Shown here in pieces: positions 26,611 to 35,727 of a stretch of 64,000 bases of DNA; the stretch's first letter is position 1; each line of letters starts with the position of its first letter. The stretch spans positions 930,001 to 994,000 of the forward strand of contig NZ_CP070978.1 of assembly GCF_018417535.1 (NCBI RefSeq), given 5' to 3'. Under the pieces are notes generated by a model. It was not told the origin of the DNA, searched no databases, and worked only from the letters and a program-made list of their open reading frames with translations. The stretch comes from Burkholderia pyrrocinia (GTDB lineage Bacteria > Pseudomonadota > Gammaproteobacteria > Burkholderiales > Burkholderiaceae). The position numbers were made by a program, and so were the translations under genes.

Positions 26611-27660
26611 TCAGGACGCGCCGTGCGCGCGCCCGGACGGCACAATGCGCGTCGCGAAGCGCTGCGTGCCGTGCTGGTGAATGGTGAAATCGATCGCCGC
26701 CGCGCCGATCGCGAACACCGCGGTCGCGAGCGTGTTCTCGTCGTCGGGGTCGGCCGGATCATCGCGGTAGATCGGCAGCCCTTCCGGCGCGCGATCGCCG
26801 AGCACGCGCAGCAGCGCGGCTTCATCGATCGCGTCGATGCCGGGCGTCAGCGTGTCGACGCACCGCTGGCGGTCGGCCGACGATTGCGTGACGATCTGCG
26901 CCTCTGCTTCGCAGCCGGGATGCACGAGATGGTTCGCATGGCCCGCGAGCCGCGTGACGTCAACCACCGAACAACGCGCGGCGCTCGCTTCGATGCTCAG
27001 CAGCCGCGCATCGCCGGTCGCGCCGAGCGTGTGATGAAAACCGCTCGCGCGGGCATGCAGGCGCAGTACGTCGGCTGCCGCGTCGAGCGACGTCGCATCG
27101 AGCACGGCGCGCGCGAGGATCATCCGCGGCACGCCCGGTGCCGGCGTGCGGATCCGCAGGTTGTTGATCGCCTGCGCGATGCCCGCTCGGTTCGCGGCAA
27201 AGGTATGGCCCGGCAGCGAACCGGGGTAATAAAAACTGATGAAGCCCGGCTTGCCCGCAGGCTGCACGTCGACGAGCAGGCAGCGCTCGCGCAGGAACGG
27301 ATCGCCGTCCTCATTGTGCGCGATCCAGCGCGTGCCGTCCGCGCCGCGCGCGGCGAGCGTCGTGCAGCCGTCCGGCGCGTTATGGATCAGCTCGCCGCGG
27401 CAATTCCACAGAAAGATGTCCTCGGCCGGCCAGCCGATGCCTGCCGCGATCCCGTCCAGTTCCGCGACGAGATCGGGGTACGCGGCCAGCGCGGCCTGCC
27501 GCAGCGCGCCGACGAACGGATGGCCGCGCCAGCGACGCACGGCCTGCCACGCGCTGCTCTGCTGCATGTACACATCGAACACGGGGCGGGCGAGCTCGCC
27601 GAGGCGCACGCCGATGTCGAACGGCGCGCCGGCGATGACGGGGGAAAGGGAAAGCGGCAT
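26611..27660 (-). CDS. C45 family N-terminal-nucleophile hydrolase or acyltransferase (penicillin acyltransferase-like)
   Basis: The 349-residue protein resembles isopenicillin N acyltransferase. Such proteins cut themselves between Gly and Cys to free an N-terminal Cys nucleophile; here this is APDGCTTLAA with Cys99. Other family features are WNCRGELIHN just before, IAHNEDGDPFL after, and FYYPGSLPGHTFAANRAGIAQAINNL. Members hydrolyse or transfer acyl groups on amides, including penicillins and N-acyl amines. Its place in an operon with a polar amino acid importer and an aminotransferase suggests deacylation of an imported N-acyl amine or amino acid. Confidence 0.85.
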   Translation of the reverse strand: MPLSLSPVIAGAPFDIGVRLGELARPVFDVYMQQSSAWQAVRRWRGHPFVGALRQAALAAYPDLVAELDGIAAGIGWPAEDIFLWNCRGELIHNAPDGCTTLAARGADGTRWIAHNEDGDPFLRERCLLVDVQPAGKPGFISFYYPGSLPGHTFAANRAGIAQAINNLRIRTPAPGVPRMILARAVLDATSLDAAADVLRLHARASGFHHTLGATGDARLLSIEASAARCSVVDVTRLAGHANHLVHPGCEAEAQIVTQSSADRQRCVDTLTPGIDAIDEAALLRVLGDRAPEGLPIYRDDPADPDDENTLATAVFAIGAAAIDFTIHQHGTQRFATRIVPSGRAHGAS

Positions 27661-27680
27661 GTCGGATGTTTCGGTTTCGT

Positions 27681-28409
27681 TCAGGACACGTGTTTCAGGA
27701 ATTCCTTCAGGCGCGGCGTCGGCGGCCGGTCGATCAGGTCGACCGGATGGCCGTCCTCGGCAATCCCGCCCTGATCCATGAACAGCAGGCGCGTGCCGAC
27801 CCGCTTCGCAAAACCGATCTCGTGCGTGACGACGATCATCGTCATCCCTTCGGTAGCGAGATCCTGCATCACTTTCAGCACTTCGTGGCGCAATTCCGGA
27901 TCGAGCGCCGACGTCGGCTCGTCGAACAGCATCAGCCGCGGCCGGATCGCGAGCGCGCGCGCGATCGCGACGCGCTGCTGCTGGCCGCCCGACAGCTCGG
28001 ACGGGTAATGATTCGCGCGCGATTCGAGGCCGACCTTGTCGAGCAGCGCCATCGCCTGGTCGCGTGCTTCGGCGCGCGATGCGCCGCGCACCTGGATCGG
28101 CCCGAACATCACGTTCTCGAGCGCGGTCATTTGCGGAAACAGGTTGAACTGCTGGAACACCATGCCGGCTTCGAGCCGGATGTTGCGGATCGTCGTCGCG
28201 TTGCCGCGCACGCTCTGGCCGTCGACGAGCAGTTCGCCGCCGGTGATTTTCTCGAGCGCGTTGATACAGCGCAGCATCGTCGATTTGCCCGAGCCCGACG
28301 GGCCGATCACGACGACTACCTCGCCTGCGTCGATCTTCAGGTCGATATGCTTCAGCACCGGCACGTGGCCGAAGCTCTTCGACACGTTCTGGAATTCGAT
28401 CATGCTCAT
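27681..28409 (-). CDS. polar amino acid ABC transporter ATP-binding protein (GlnQ type)
   Basis: The 242-residue ATPase has Walker [10 protein letters not shown], the Q-loop [16 protein letters not shown], the signature [15 protein letters not shown] and Walker [15 protein letters not shown]. It powers the adjacent permease with which it overlaps by four bases (ATGA). The start was fixed by this overlap. The set with the permease and binding protein upstream is a complete glutamine/polar amino acid family importer. Confidence 0.95.
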   Translation of the reverse strand: MSMIEFQNVSKSFGHVPVLKHIDLKIDAGEVVVVIGPSGSGKSTMLRCINALEKITGGELLVDGQSVRGNATTIRNIRLEAGMVFQQFNLFPQMTALENVMFGPIQVRGASRAEARDQAMALLDKVGLESRANHYPSELSGGQQQRVAIARALAIRPRLMLFDEPTSALDPELRHEVLKVMQDLATEGMTMIVVTHEIGFAKRVGTRLLFMDQGGIAEDGHPVDLIDRPPTPRLKEFLKHVS

Positions 28410-29062
28410 AGGATCCGCATCCTCTTTTCGACGAGCCGCAGCGTCAGCGTCATCGCGCCGGTCAGCAACAGGTAGATGACAGCCACGGCGCTCCAGATCT
28501 CGACCGCCTGGAAATTGCCGGCGATGATTTCCTGCCCCTTGCGCGTCAGTTCGCCCACGCCGATCACGATGAACAGCGACGTGTCCTTCAGGCTCACGAT
28601 GCACTGGTTGCCGAGCGGCGGAATCAGCCGCCGGAACGCCAGCGGCCCGACCACCTTCAGCAGCACGCGCGGCATCGACAAGCCCATCGCGAGCCCGGCT
28701 TCCGTCAGCCCCTTCGGGATCGACAGCAGCGCGCCGCGCACCACTTCCGCGAGATACGCGCCGGAATTCACCGTGATCGCGATGATCGCGGCCGTCAGGC
28801 CGTCGATGCGGATGTGCGCGAGCAACGGCAGCGCGAAATACAGGAACATCACCTGCACGACGATCGGCGTGCCGCGAATCAGTTCAATGTAGACCTGTGC
28901 GAGCACGTTCATCGCCTTCGGTCCGTATGCGCGGAACATGCCCGCGATCATCCCGACGATGAAACCGCCTACCAGCCCGAAAAGTGCGATGAACACCGTC
29001 AACCGGACCCCGTCCATCAGGTCCGGCAACGCCGCCCAGATCGCCGACCAATCGAAATTCAC
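28406..29062 (-). CDS. polar amino acid ABC transporter permease (GlnP type)
   Basis: The 218-residue inner-membrane protein has about five membrane segments and the HisMQ/GlnP signature: [46 protein letters not shown], and the ATPase-contact EAA-like loop. A GTG start is preceded by GGGGAGCG. One permease per operon suggests a homodimer. It is 66 bases after the binding-protein gene, with a stable hairpin between. Confidence 0.94.
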   Translation of the reverse strand: MNFDWSAIWAALPDLMDGVRLTVFIALFGLVGGFIVGMIAGMFRAYGPKAMNVLAQVYIELIRGTPIVVQVMFLYFALPLLAHIRIDGLTAAIIAITVNSGAYLAEVVRGALLSIPKGLTEAGLAMGLSMPRVLLKVVGPLAFRRLIPPLGNQCIVSLKDTSLFIVIGVGELTRKGQEIIAGNFQAVEIWSAVAVIYLLLTGAMTLTLRLVEKRMRIL

Positions 29063-29090
29063 TTGTCGCTCCCCGTTCGATTCAAGACCG

Positions 29091-29110
29091 GCGCGGCCGC
29101 ACGGCCGCGC
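29091..29110. other. intercistronic hairpin between binding protein and permease genes
   Basis: GCGCGGCC and GGCCGCGC form a perfect 8-bp stem with a 4-base loop. Hairpins at this place in importer operons often keep binding-protein mRNA more abundant than permease mRNA. Confidence 0.5.
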
Positions 29111-29128
29111 GCTGTTGCGCCGTCACGC

Positions 29129-29881
29129 TCACATCTTCGGCGGCTCGGCGCCGAACCACTTCTTGTAGATCTGCGCGTAGCGGCCGTCGGCCCTGATCTT
29201 CACGAGCGACGCGTTGACCTTCGGCACGAGCGGGCTGCCCTTCGGAAAACCCATCCCGTACTTGTCGCCGCTGACGGGCTGGCCCGCGACCTTCACCTTG
29301 CCCTTGCCTTCGTTGTTCACGAAGAACAGCACGTTCGGCGTGTCGTGCATCGCCGCGTCGACACGGCCGGCTTCAAGCGCGAGGTAGGCCTGGTCGATGT
29401 TCGGGAACTGGCGGATCTCCTTCGGCTTCAGGTGCGCCTTGATCCAGTCGATCGTCGCGGTGCCCGTCTTCGCGGCGATCACCTTGCCGTTCAGGTCGTC
29501 GATCGACTTGATCGTCGTGTTGCCGGTCTGCACCATCGCCGCGAGGCCGCTGTCGTAGTACGGCGCGGAGAAGTCGATCGCCTTCTTGCGCTCCTCCTTG
29601 ATCGTCATCCCCGACAACGCGACGTCGATGTTCTGCGTCTGCAGCGCCGGGATCAGGCCCGCGAAATCCATCGGCTGGATCGTGTATTTCCAGCCCTGGT
29701 CCTTCGCGATCTCCGCCCACAGGTCGAGATCGAAGCCGACATACTTGTCGCCCTGCTTGAACTCGAACGGCATGAACGACGTATCGGTGCCGACGACGAG
29801 CGTCCTGGTATCCGCGTGCGCGAGGCTTGCGCCGAGCGCGGCAACGACCGCGACGGCTTTCAGGAAGGAACGGCGACTCAT
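29129..29881 (-). CDS. polar amino acid ABC substrate-binding protein (GlnH type)
   Basis: The 250-residue protein binds an amino-acid-like ligand in the periplasm. The signal MSRRSFLKAVAVVAALGASLAHA has a twin-arginine-like SRRSFLK motif before the hydrophobic core. The mature part carries GTDTSFMPFEFKQGDKYVGF, DFAGLIPALQTQNIDVALSG and DYYDSG-like (FSAPYYDSGLAAMVQ) elements of the type II family. The ATG at 29881 follows GGAGAG; an upstream start at 29896 is less likely. It is the first gene of a six-gene operon running to 24672. Confidence 0.94.
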   Translation of the reverse strand: MSRRSFLKAVAVVAALGASLAHADTRTLVVGTDTSFMPFEFKQGDKYVGFDLDLWAEIAKDQGWKYTIQPMDFAGLIPALQTQNIDVALSGMTIKEERKKAIDFSAPYYDSGLAAMVQTGNTTIKSIDDLNGKVIAAKTGTATIDWIKAHLKPKEIRQFPNIDQAYLALEAGRVDAAMHDTPNVLFFVNNEGKGKVKVAGQPVSGDKYGMGFPKGSPLVPKVNASLVKIRADGRYAQIYKKWFGAEPPKM

Positions 29882-29953
29882 GGTTTCTCTCCGCATGATT
29901 GAGCGATGTGACCGGCCAGCCGGCCGGCGGGAACGACGACATCAAGCCACACC

Positions 29954-30002
29954 GCAACATGCGATGTCGAATTAGACATTAGTGCAACATGTGTTGTCAA
30001 TC
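29954..30002. repeat. twin operator-like repeats 30 bp apart
   Basis: GCAACATGCGATGTC (29954-29968) and GCAACATGTGTTGTC (29984-29998) are near-identical, 30 bases apart, about three helix turns, and each is an imperfect dyad around CATG. They overlap the -10 and -35 of the operon promoter on the minus strand, so a repressor bound to both would close it. No regulator gene is adjacent. Confidence 0.5.
29971..30000 (-). promoter_or_regulatory. sigma-70 promoter of the GlnH-C45-aminotransferase operon
   Basis: Read on the minus strand, TTGACA (29995-30000) is a perfect -35 and TCTAAT (29971-29976) a five-of-six -10, separated by 18 bases. It lies about 90 bases before the ATG of the binding-protein gene. 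Confidence 0.62.
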
Positions 30003-30403
30003 GCGATACTACGACAACAAAAAAAGTCCGCAACGGAAAAATGCATCGAGACAAACCCGGGCCGCGCGGGCCGGATAGATCAGAGGAAACGGGGGGATGG
30101 CCGGGGCGGAATGCGCGGGCCGGAGCGCGCCGCGCGGACGGGCGTAAGGCGGACACTTGAACGGAGGGTCGCGTCGGCTGGTGCGGGCCGGCACGACGGC
30201 CGTCCCGTGCAACGCGTGCGGCAGGATGACGATGGCGCCATCGCCGCCACCCGCGCATTCGTTCGCGCGGACGGTCGGCGATTCAACCAGGCGCCGCGCC
30301 GGGACCACCGTGCGCGCCAGGCCGGCAACCGCCGGCGCGGTTCAACGAACGTTGCGGGATGCGCGCGTCAATGCCGGCCGGCGGCTCGCCGATGCAGCGT
30401 CGA
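30003..30403. other. gene-free interval between two minus-strand genes
   Basis: About 400 bases with no frame that shows homology-like motifs or a ribosome site; the apparent frames here are short and Pro/Arg-rich, as expected from GC-rich chance sequence. It separates the upstream ABC exporter gene from the promoter of the amino acid importer operon. I see no clear terminator with a T-run. Confidence 0.5.
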
Positions 30404-33400
30404 TCACGCCGCGACCCCGCTCGCCTGATGCGACACGAGCCGCGCATACGCGCCCTGCCGCGCCAGCAGGTCCGCATGGCGCCCGGCCTCGATGACGCTG
30501 CCCTGCTCGATCACGAGGATCAGGTCGGCATTGCGCACGGTCGACAGCCGGTGCGCGATGATGATCGACGTCCGCTGCGTCATCAGGTCTTCCAGCGCCG
30601 CGCGGATCTGCTGCTCGCTGATCGTGTCCAGCTGGGACGTCGCCTCGTCGAGGATCAGCACCGGCGCATCCTTCAGGAACGCGCGCGCGATCGCGACGCG
30701 CTGGCGCTGGCCGCCCGACAGTTGCACGCCGCGCTCGCCGACGCGTGTCGCGAGCCCGTCCGGCAGCCGCGCGACGAATTCGCCGAGCGCCGCATGGTCG
30801 ATCGCGCGCTGCACGTCCGCGTCGGATGCGCCGTTCGCGGCGAGCCGGATGTTCGCTTCGAGCGTGTCGTTGAACAGGTAGGTATCCTGCGCAACGAGCG
30901 CGATGTGCTGCCGCAGGTCGTCGAGCCGCAGGTCGCGCAGGTCGATGCCGCCGAGCGTCACGCGGCCCTGCTGCGGATCCCAGAAGCGCAGCAGCAGGCT
31001 TGCGACCGTCGACTTGCCGGCGCCTGATGCGCCGACCAGCGCAACCGTGCTGCCGGGCGGCACCTCGAAGCTCACGCGGTCGAACGCGGGCACGCCGCGG
31101 CCCGGATACGTGAAGCGCGTTTCCTCGAAGCGCACCGACGGGTTGCCCGGCATCGGCTGCGTGCCGTCCGTCACGGTCACGGGCTCCTTCTCCAGCGCGC
31201 GCAACCGTCGCGTCGACGCGATCGTGTCGGCGAGCTGGCGCGCGACCTGGCCGATCTCGGCAACCGGCATGAACGCGGCCACCGCGACCAGCACCAGCAG
31301 CGGCAACGACTCGCGCGGAAACCAGCCGCGGGCGCACAGCAGCGCACCGAGCGCAGCGACGGCCAGCCCGCCGAGCCCGCTCGCGATTTCCAGCGCGGCG
31401 CTTTGCGCCGACAGGTCGTCGAGCAGCTTCGCGCGCTGCTTGCGGTACGCATCGACTTCGGCCACGAACGCTTCCCGCCGGCGCGCGATCGCCTGGAACG
31501 CGGTCAGCTCCGCGAGCCCCTGGATCGTTTCGGTCAGGTGCGCGCCGAGCTGGCCGAGCGCTTCGCGCGCACCGGTGCCGAGCCGGTCGACGTCGCGCCG
31601 GGCCACCACGGGCGCCAGCCCGGCCCACAGCAGGAACGGCAGCAGCACGAGCGCGAGCGGCCATGCCACCGACGCGAGCAGCACCAGCACGCCGGCCGGC
31701 ACGAGCACCGCGACGAACGCGGGCGCCAGCGTGTGCGCATAGAAATACTCGACCGTCTCCACGTCCTGCGTCGCGAGCGCGACGAGATCGCCGGAGCGGC
31801 GGCGCAGCAGCCCGGCCGGCGCAAGGCGTTCGAGCGTCGCGAACAGCGCGATGCGCATTTCCGCGAGCAGCCGGTACGCCATGTCGTGCGCGAGCCACGA
31901 TTCGAGCCAGTGCAGCACGGCCGCCACCGGCGCGATCACGAGCAGCGCCGCGACGAGCGCGGGACTCGCGGGAGCGGCCGACACCGCGCCGACCACCAGC
32001 GCGCCGATCACGCCGACGCCGATGAACGCGAGCACGCGACCGATCCCGAACAGCACGGTCAGCGCGACCTTGCCCTTCCACGGATACACGAAGCGCAGCA
32101 GCGTCCGCAACGTTTCCGGCCAGCCGATCGTCGCCGCGTCGTCGTTCAGCGGCCTGACCTGCTGGCCCGACGACGCACGCGCGGTGGCGCCGGCCGTCGT
32201 CGCCGCGCCAACCGATTCGGCGACCGCTTCCAGTTGCGGCCCCATCAGCCGGCGATACGGACCGTCGCGCGCGATCAGCGCCGCGTGCGTCCCTTCGTCG
32301 ACCACCTGCCCCTGGTCGAGCACCAGGATGCGATCGGCGCCGATCACGCTGGACAGCCGGTGCGCGAGCACGAGCGTCGTCCGCCCGCGCGTGAGCCGGT
32401 CGAGTGCCTGCTGGATCAGCGCTTCGTTTTCCGCGTCGACCGACGACAGCGCCTCGTCGAGCAGCAGGATCGGCGCATCGCGCAGCAGCGCGCGGGCAAT
32501 CGCGATGCGCTGGCGCTGGCCGCCCGACAGCATGAGCCCGCGTTCGCCGATGCGCGTCGCGTAACCATCGGGCAGCGCCGAGATGAAATCGTGCGCGTTG
32601 GCGGCGCGCGCGGCCGCGATCATGTCCGCGTCGCTCTCGTCGGGGCGGCCGAGCCGCAGGTTGTCGGCGACGCTGCCGTCGAACAGCGTCGCATCCTGCG
32701 CGACGACCGCGATCATCTCGCGCACCTGGTCGGCATCGAGCGCGCGCACGTCGCGGCCGCCGATGCGGATCGCGCCGCCCTGCGCATCGTGCTGGCGCAG
32801 CAGCAGGCGCACGATGGTCGACTTGCCCGCACCGCTCGGGCCGACGATCGCCACCGTCTCGCCTTCGCGAACCGAGAAGCTCAGCGCCGCGTGCGCGTCC
32901 GCGCGGCGCCCCGGATACGCGAAGCTGACGCCGTCGAACACGATCTCCGGCCGCAGCCCCGTCACGCGCGGCGCGTCGGCGGCCGGCGCGTGGCTGCCCG
33001 CGTCGAGCAGCGCGTGAATCGCATTCGCCGCCGACTGGCCGATCATCCCCTGGTGCAGCACCGCGCGCAGGTCGCGCAGCGGCCGGAAGATTTCGCTGCC
33101 GGCCATCAGCACGATCAGCAGCGCCTCGAGGCTCATGTCGCCGTGCCGCACGCGCCACGCGCCGACCGCGATCGCCGCGGCCGCACCGAGGCCGGTGCCG
33201 AGATCGGTGAAGAGCCGCGTCAGCAGGCCGAGCGCGAGCACCCAGAACGTGCTGTCCGACAGCGCGCGCGCCTTCGCCGCCAGCTTCGCGCCGAACGCCG
33301 TGCTCTGCCCGAACGCCTTCAGCGTCGGCAGGCCCTGCACTGCATCGAGAAACTCCTCGCCGAATGCCTTGAAGGCGGCCGAGCGTGCGAGCGCCGCGCG

Positions 33401-33943
33401 CCGGTCGGCGCGATGCACGAGCTGCGGCAGCGCGAGCGTGACGAGCGCCGCGACCAGCAGGATCGCGGCCGTCGGCACGTCCCACCATGCGAGCACCGCG
33501 AAGATCATCACCGGCGCGCACGCGGCGATCACGAGCTGCGGCAGGTAGACGCCGAAGAAGGTCTGCAGTTGCTCGACGCCGTCGACGACGGCCAGCATCA
33601 CGCCGCCCGTGCGTTCGCCGCTGAACCAGGCCGGGCCGAGCGCGGCGATCCGGTCGAACAGCCGCGCGCGCAGCGTGGCCTGCACGCGCCCGGCCGTGTG
33701 TTGCGCGAGCACCGTGCGGCGATGGTCGAGCCACGCGCGCAGCAGCACGCAGGCCGCCGTTGCAACGACGGCTTCGGCGATGCTGCGCACCGGCGCGCCG
33801 GAAAAGACCAGTGCCAGCACGCGGCCGAGAAACACGAAACGGAGGATGCCGACACCCATCGCGAGCAACCCGAGCGCGACGGCCGCGGCCACCCGCCCGC
33901 GTAGTCCCGCCATCATTGCCCATAGTCGTCGGTCGAAATACAT
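30404..33943 (-). CDS. fused two-module ABC exporter (two membrane plus two ATPase domains)
   Basis: The 1179-residue protein is a tandem fusion of two half-exporters. Module 1 (about residues 1-570) has six membrane helices and an ATPase with Walker A GPSGAGKST, LSGGQRQRIAIARAL and LLLDEALSSVD. Module 2 (about 640-1175) repeats this with [24 protein letters not shown] and LILDEATSQLD. The general plan recalls the CydD/CydC thiol exporter or multidrug exporters, but here both halves are one chain; both nucleotide sites look complete. Substrate is unknown. The ATG follows GGAGGG. The gene is divergent from a LysR regulator. Confidence 0.9.
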   Translation of the reverse strand: MYFDRRLWAMMAGLRGRVAAAVALGLLAMGVGILRFVFLGRVLALVFSGAPVRSIAEAVVATAACVLLRAWLDHRRTVLAQHTAGRVQATLRARLFDRIAALGPAWFSGERTGGVMLAVVDGVEQLQTFFGVYLPQLVIAACAPVMIFAVLAWWDVPTAAILLVAALVTLALPQLVHRADRRAALARSAAFKAFGEEFLDAVQGLPTLKAFGQSTAFGAKLAAKARALSDSTFWVLALGLLTRLFTDLGTGLGAAAAIAVGAWRVRHGDMSLEALLIVLMAGSEIFRPLRDLRAVLHQGMIGQSAANAIHALLDAGSHAPAADAPRVTGLRPEIVFDGVSFAYPGRRADAHAALSFSVREGETVAIVGPSGAGKSTIVRLLLRQHDAQGGAIRIGGRDVRALDADQVREMIAVVAQDATLFDGSVADNLRLGRPDESDADMIAAARAANAHDFISALPDGYATRIGERGLMLSGGQRQRIAIARALLRDAPILLLDEALSSVDAENEALIQQALDRLTRGRTTLVLAHRLSSVIGADRILVLDQGQVVDEGTHAALIARDGPYRRLMGPQLEAVAESVGAATTAGATARASSGQQVRPLNDDAATIGWPETLRTLLRFVYPWKGKVALTVLFGIGRVLAFIGVGVIGALVVGAVSAAPASPALVAALLVIAPVAAVLHWLESWLAHDMAYRLLAEMRIALFATLERLAPAGLLRRRSGDLVALATQDVETVEYFYAHTLAPAFVAVLVPAGVLVLLASVAWPLALVLLPFLLWAGLAPVVARRDVDRLGTGAREALGQLGAHLTETIQGLAELTAFQAIARRREAFVAEVDAYRKQRAKLLDDLSAQSAALEIASGLGGLAVAALGALLCARGWFPRESLPLLVLVAVAAFMPVAEIGQVARQLADTIASTRRLRALEKEPVTVTDGTQPMPGNPSVRFEETRFTYPGRGVPAFDRVSFEVPPGSTVALVGASGAGKSTVASLLLRFWDPQQGRVTLGGIDLRDLRLDDLRQHIALVAQDTYLFNDTLEANIRLAANGASDADVQRAIDHAALGEFVARLPDGLATRVGERGVQLSGGQRQRVAIARAFLKDAPVLILDEATSQLDTISEQQIRAALEDLMTQRTSIIIAHRLSTVRNADLILVIEQGSVIEAGRHADLLARQGAYARLVSHQASGVAA

Positions 33944-34030
33944 GAAGCCCTCCAGTCGGGGTTTTGGTGCGGTTTTTCTTGACCGGATCGAGGCTACCCG
34001 CGCCGCCCGCGCGCGGCAAAAGATGATTTT

Positions 34031-34050
34031 TCAACGGGTGTTGAGTCAAC
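34031..34050. promoter_or_regulatory. alternating half-sites, candidate LysR operator
   Basis: TCAAC-GGGT-GTTGA-G-TCAAC places three alternating half-sites in 20 bases between the ABC exporter gene and the divergent LysR gene, just ahead of a possible -10 TACAAT for the LysR gene. Probable autoregulatory site. Confidence 0.38.
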
Positions 34051-34063
34051 TACAATACCCCGC

Positions 34064-35011
34064 ATGTCGCACCTTCCTCCCCTTAGCGCGCTGCGTGCTT
34101 TCGAGGCGGCTGTCCGCCTCGGCGGGTTCGCGCGCGCGGCGGCCGAACTGAACGTGTCGACCAGCGCGGTCAGCCACCAGATCCGCGCGCTCGAGGAATC
34201 GCTCGGCGCGCGGCTGCTCGAACGCAGCACGGGGCTCGGCGGCATCGGCCTCACGCCTGCCGGCGCACGCCTGCTGCCGGCCGTCAGCGACGCGCTGTCG
34301 CGCCTGACCGACGCCTGCGCCGAGATTCGCGGCACCGCTCAACGGCTCACCGTTTCCGCCAACGCGCCGTTTTCGTCGATGTGGCTCGCGCGCCGCCTCG
34401 CGGAATTCTCGTCGCTTCATCCCGAAACGCCGCTGCATGCCGTCGTGCTCGACGACGAGCCGGATTTCGCGCGCAGCGGCGTCGATCTGGCGATCGTGCA
34501 CGTGCCCGCGCACCGGCTGCGGGCCGACAACGACGTGCTGATGCGGGAGACCGTGTTTCCGGTATGCAGCCCCGAGCTGTATCCGTTCGCATCGGGGTAC
34601 GTGTGCCGCTCGCGGCTGCTGCAGGAGATGCACGAGGACAGCCCCGAGATCGACTGGCGCAACTGGGCATCGGAGTTCGGCTTGCCGGGCGACTTCGAGA
34701 CGAAGATCGTCCGCTACAGCAGCTTCAGCCAGGTGATTGGTGCTGCGGTAGGCGGCGCGGGCATCGCGCTCGGCCGCGTGCCGCTCATCGAGCCCGAACT
34801 GCGCAGCGGGCGTCTGGTGCCGCTGGTGCCGGGCCTCCAACGCGATGCGTCATGGCGCTTCGTGCTGCGCCGCCATCCGTCGACGCGGCACCGGCTGCTC
34901 GATCCGTTGATCGCGTTCCTGCGCCGCGAAGCGGATACGCCGCCGTTCGTCGCCAAGATCGTTGCGCCCGCATCCAACGACAGTCACGCGCGCGGCGCGG
35001 GCGGCGCGTAG
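34064..35011 (+). CDS. LysR family regulator, GcvA-like
   Basis: The 315-residue protein opens LPPLSALRAFEAAVRLGG and has the helix-turn-helix SAVSHQIRALEESLG typical of the GcvA/AmpR subgroup. The effector domain follows (VSANAPFSSMWLARRLAEF). It is divergent from the large ABC exporter gene and probably regulates it, perhaps in response to the exported compound. A chance link to another gene cannot be ruled out. Confidence 0.9.
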   Translation: MSHLPPLSALRAFEAAVRLGGFARAAAELNVSTSAVSHQIRALEESLGARLLERSTGLGGIGLTPAGARLLPAVSDALSRLTDACAEIRGTAQRLTVSANAPFSSMWLARRLAEFSSLHPETPLHAVVLDDEPDFARSGVDLAIVHVPAHRLRADNDVLMRETVFPVCSPELYPFASGYVCRSRLLQEMHEDSPEIDWRNWASEFGLPGDFETKIVRYSSFSQVIGAAVGGAGIALGRVPLIEPELRSGRLVPLVPGLQRDASWRFVLRRHPSTRHRLLDPLIAFLRREADTPPFVAKIVAPASNDSHARGAGGA

Positions 35012-35053
35012 CAGCGCCGGCACGCGAAGCCGGCACCGCCTTTCAACGGCCCG

Positions 35054-35425
35054 TCACGGCGCGGCGAAGAACAGCGCGACGACGCACGCCATCCCGCCGA
35101 ACCACACGAGCGAACGCAGCGACGCCCAGTTCAGCAGGTACATCAGCGGATAGACGACGCGGCTCGCGACGAAGCCCATCGCGAGCTGGTCGACGTGGTG
35201 TGCATTCGCGCCGTTGTGCCACGCGACGACCAATGCGGCCGTGAACAGCGCGAGCGCTTCCCACGCGTTCTGGTGCGCGGCCTGCGCCCGCGCGCGCCAG
35301 CCTTCGAGTTTCGCCAGGTACGCGCGCGGCGCACGGTTGTCGTAACCCTTGCGGGCCTTGGCCAGGAACGTCAGCGGGAACGGCAACAGCGCCACGATGA
35401 ACAGGCACAGCTGGGACGTCGTCAT
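35054..35425 (-). CDS. MAPEG family membrane protein
   Basis: The 123-residue protein has about four membrane helices (LCLFIVALLPFPLTFLA, EALALFTAALVVAWHN, VVYPLMYLLNWASL, FGGMACVVALFFA) and the MAPEG pattern RAQAAHQNAWEALALF, where Asn and Glu help bind glutathione in eukaryotic members. It may be a glutathione-dependent detoxification enzyme, but bacterial members are mostly uncharacterised. The ATG at 35425 has a GGAGGAG site; a TTG at 35464 is less likely. Confidence 0.85.
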   Translation of the reverse strand: MTTSQLCLFIVALLPFPLTFLAKARKGYDNRAPRAYLAKLEGWRARAQAAHQNAWEALALFTAALVVAWHNGANAHHVDQLAMGFVASRVVYPLMYLLNWASLRSLVWFGGMACVVALFFAAP

Positions 35426-35448
35426 CAAAGTCTCCTCCTTTATGATTA

Positions 35449-35460
35449 CATTGATCAATG
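35449..35460. promoter_or_regulatory. perfect 12-bp palindrome before the MAPEG gene
   Basis: CATTGATCAATG is fully self-complementary and sits 24 bases upstream of the MAPEG start codon, so a bound dimer could block its transcription or initiation. The partner protein is unknown. Confidence 0.3.
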
Positions 35461-35727
35461 ACAAAATCGCCGAGAGCTTAGCATTGCGCCGCGCTGTTCG
35501 CGCACCGATTTTCTAGACGGGAAACTCGGCTGCACGTGCCGCCGACAACCAAGGCCAGCGCGGGTCCGCCACCAAAATTTCCACCAAATCATCCATAAAT
35601 ACGTTAATTAAAACTGGTCGAACACCAATAAGATAGCGCTCAACACTGGCTCGGCGCGTTACCGCGCCGGCCTGCCGATCCGGGCGCGCCGCCGCGCGCC
35701 GAACGACATCCGACCCGAGCCATCGCC

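Noticed and set aside
30009..30308. Possible 99-residue minus-strand gene between the importer and the ABC exporter
   Set aside because: Pro/Arg-rich chance composition, no start signal and no recognised motif.
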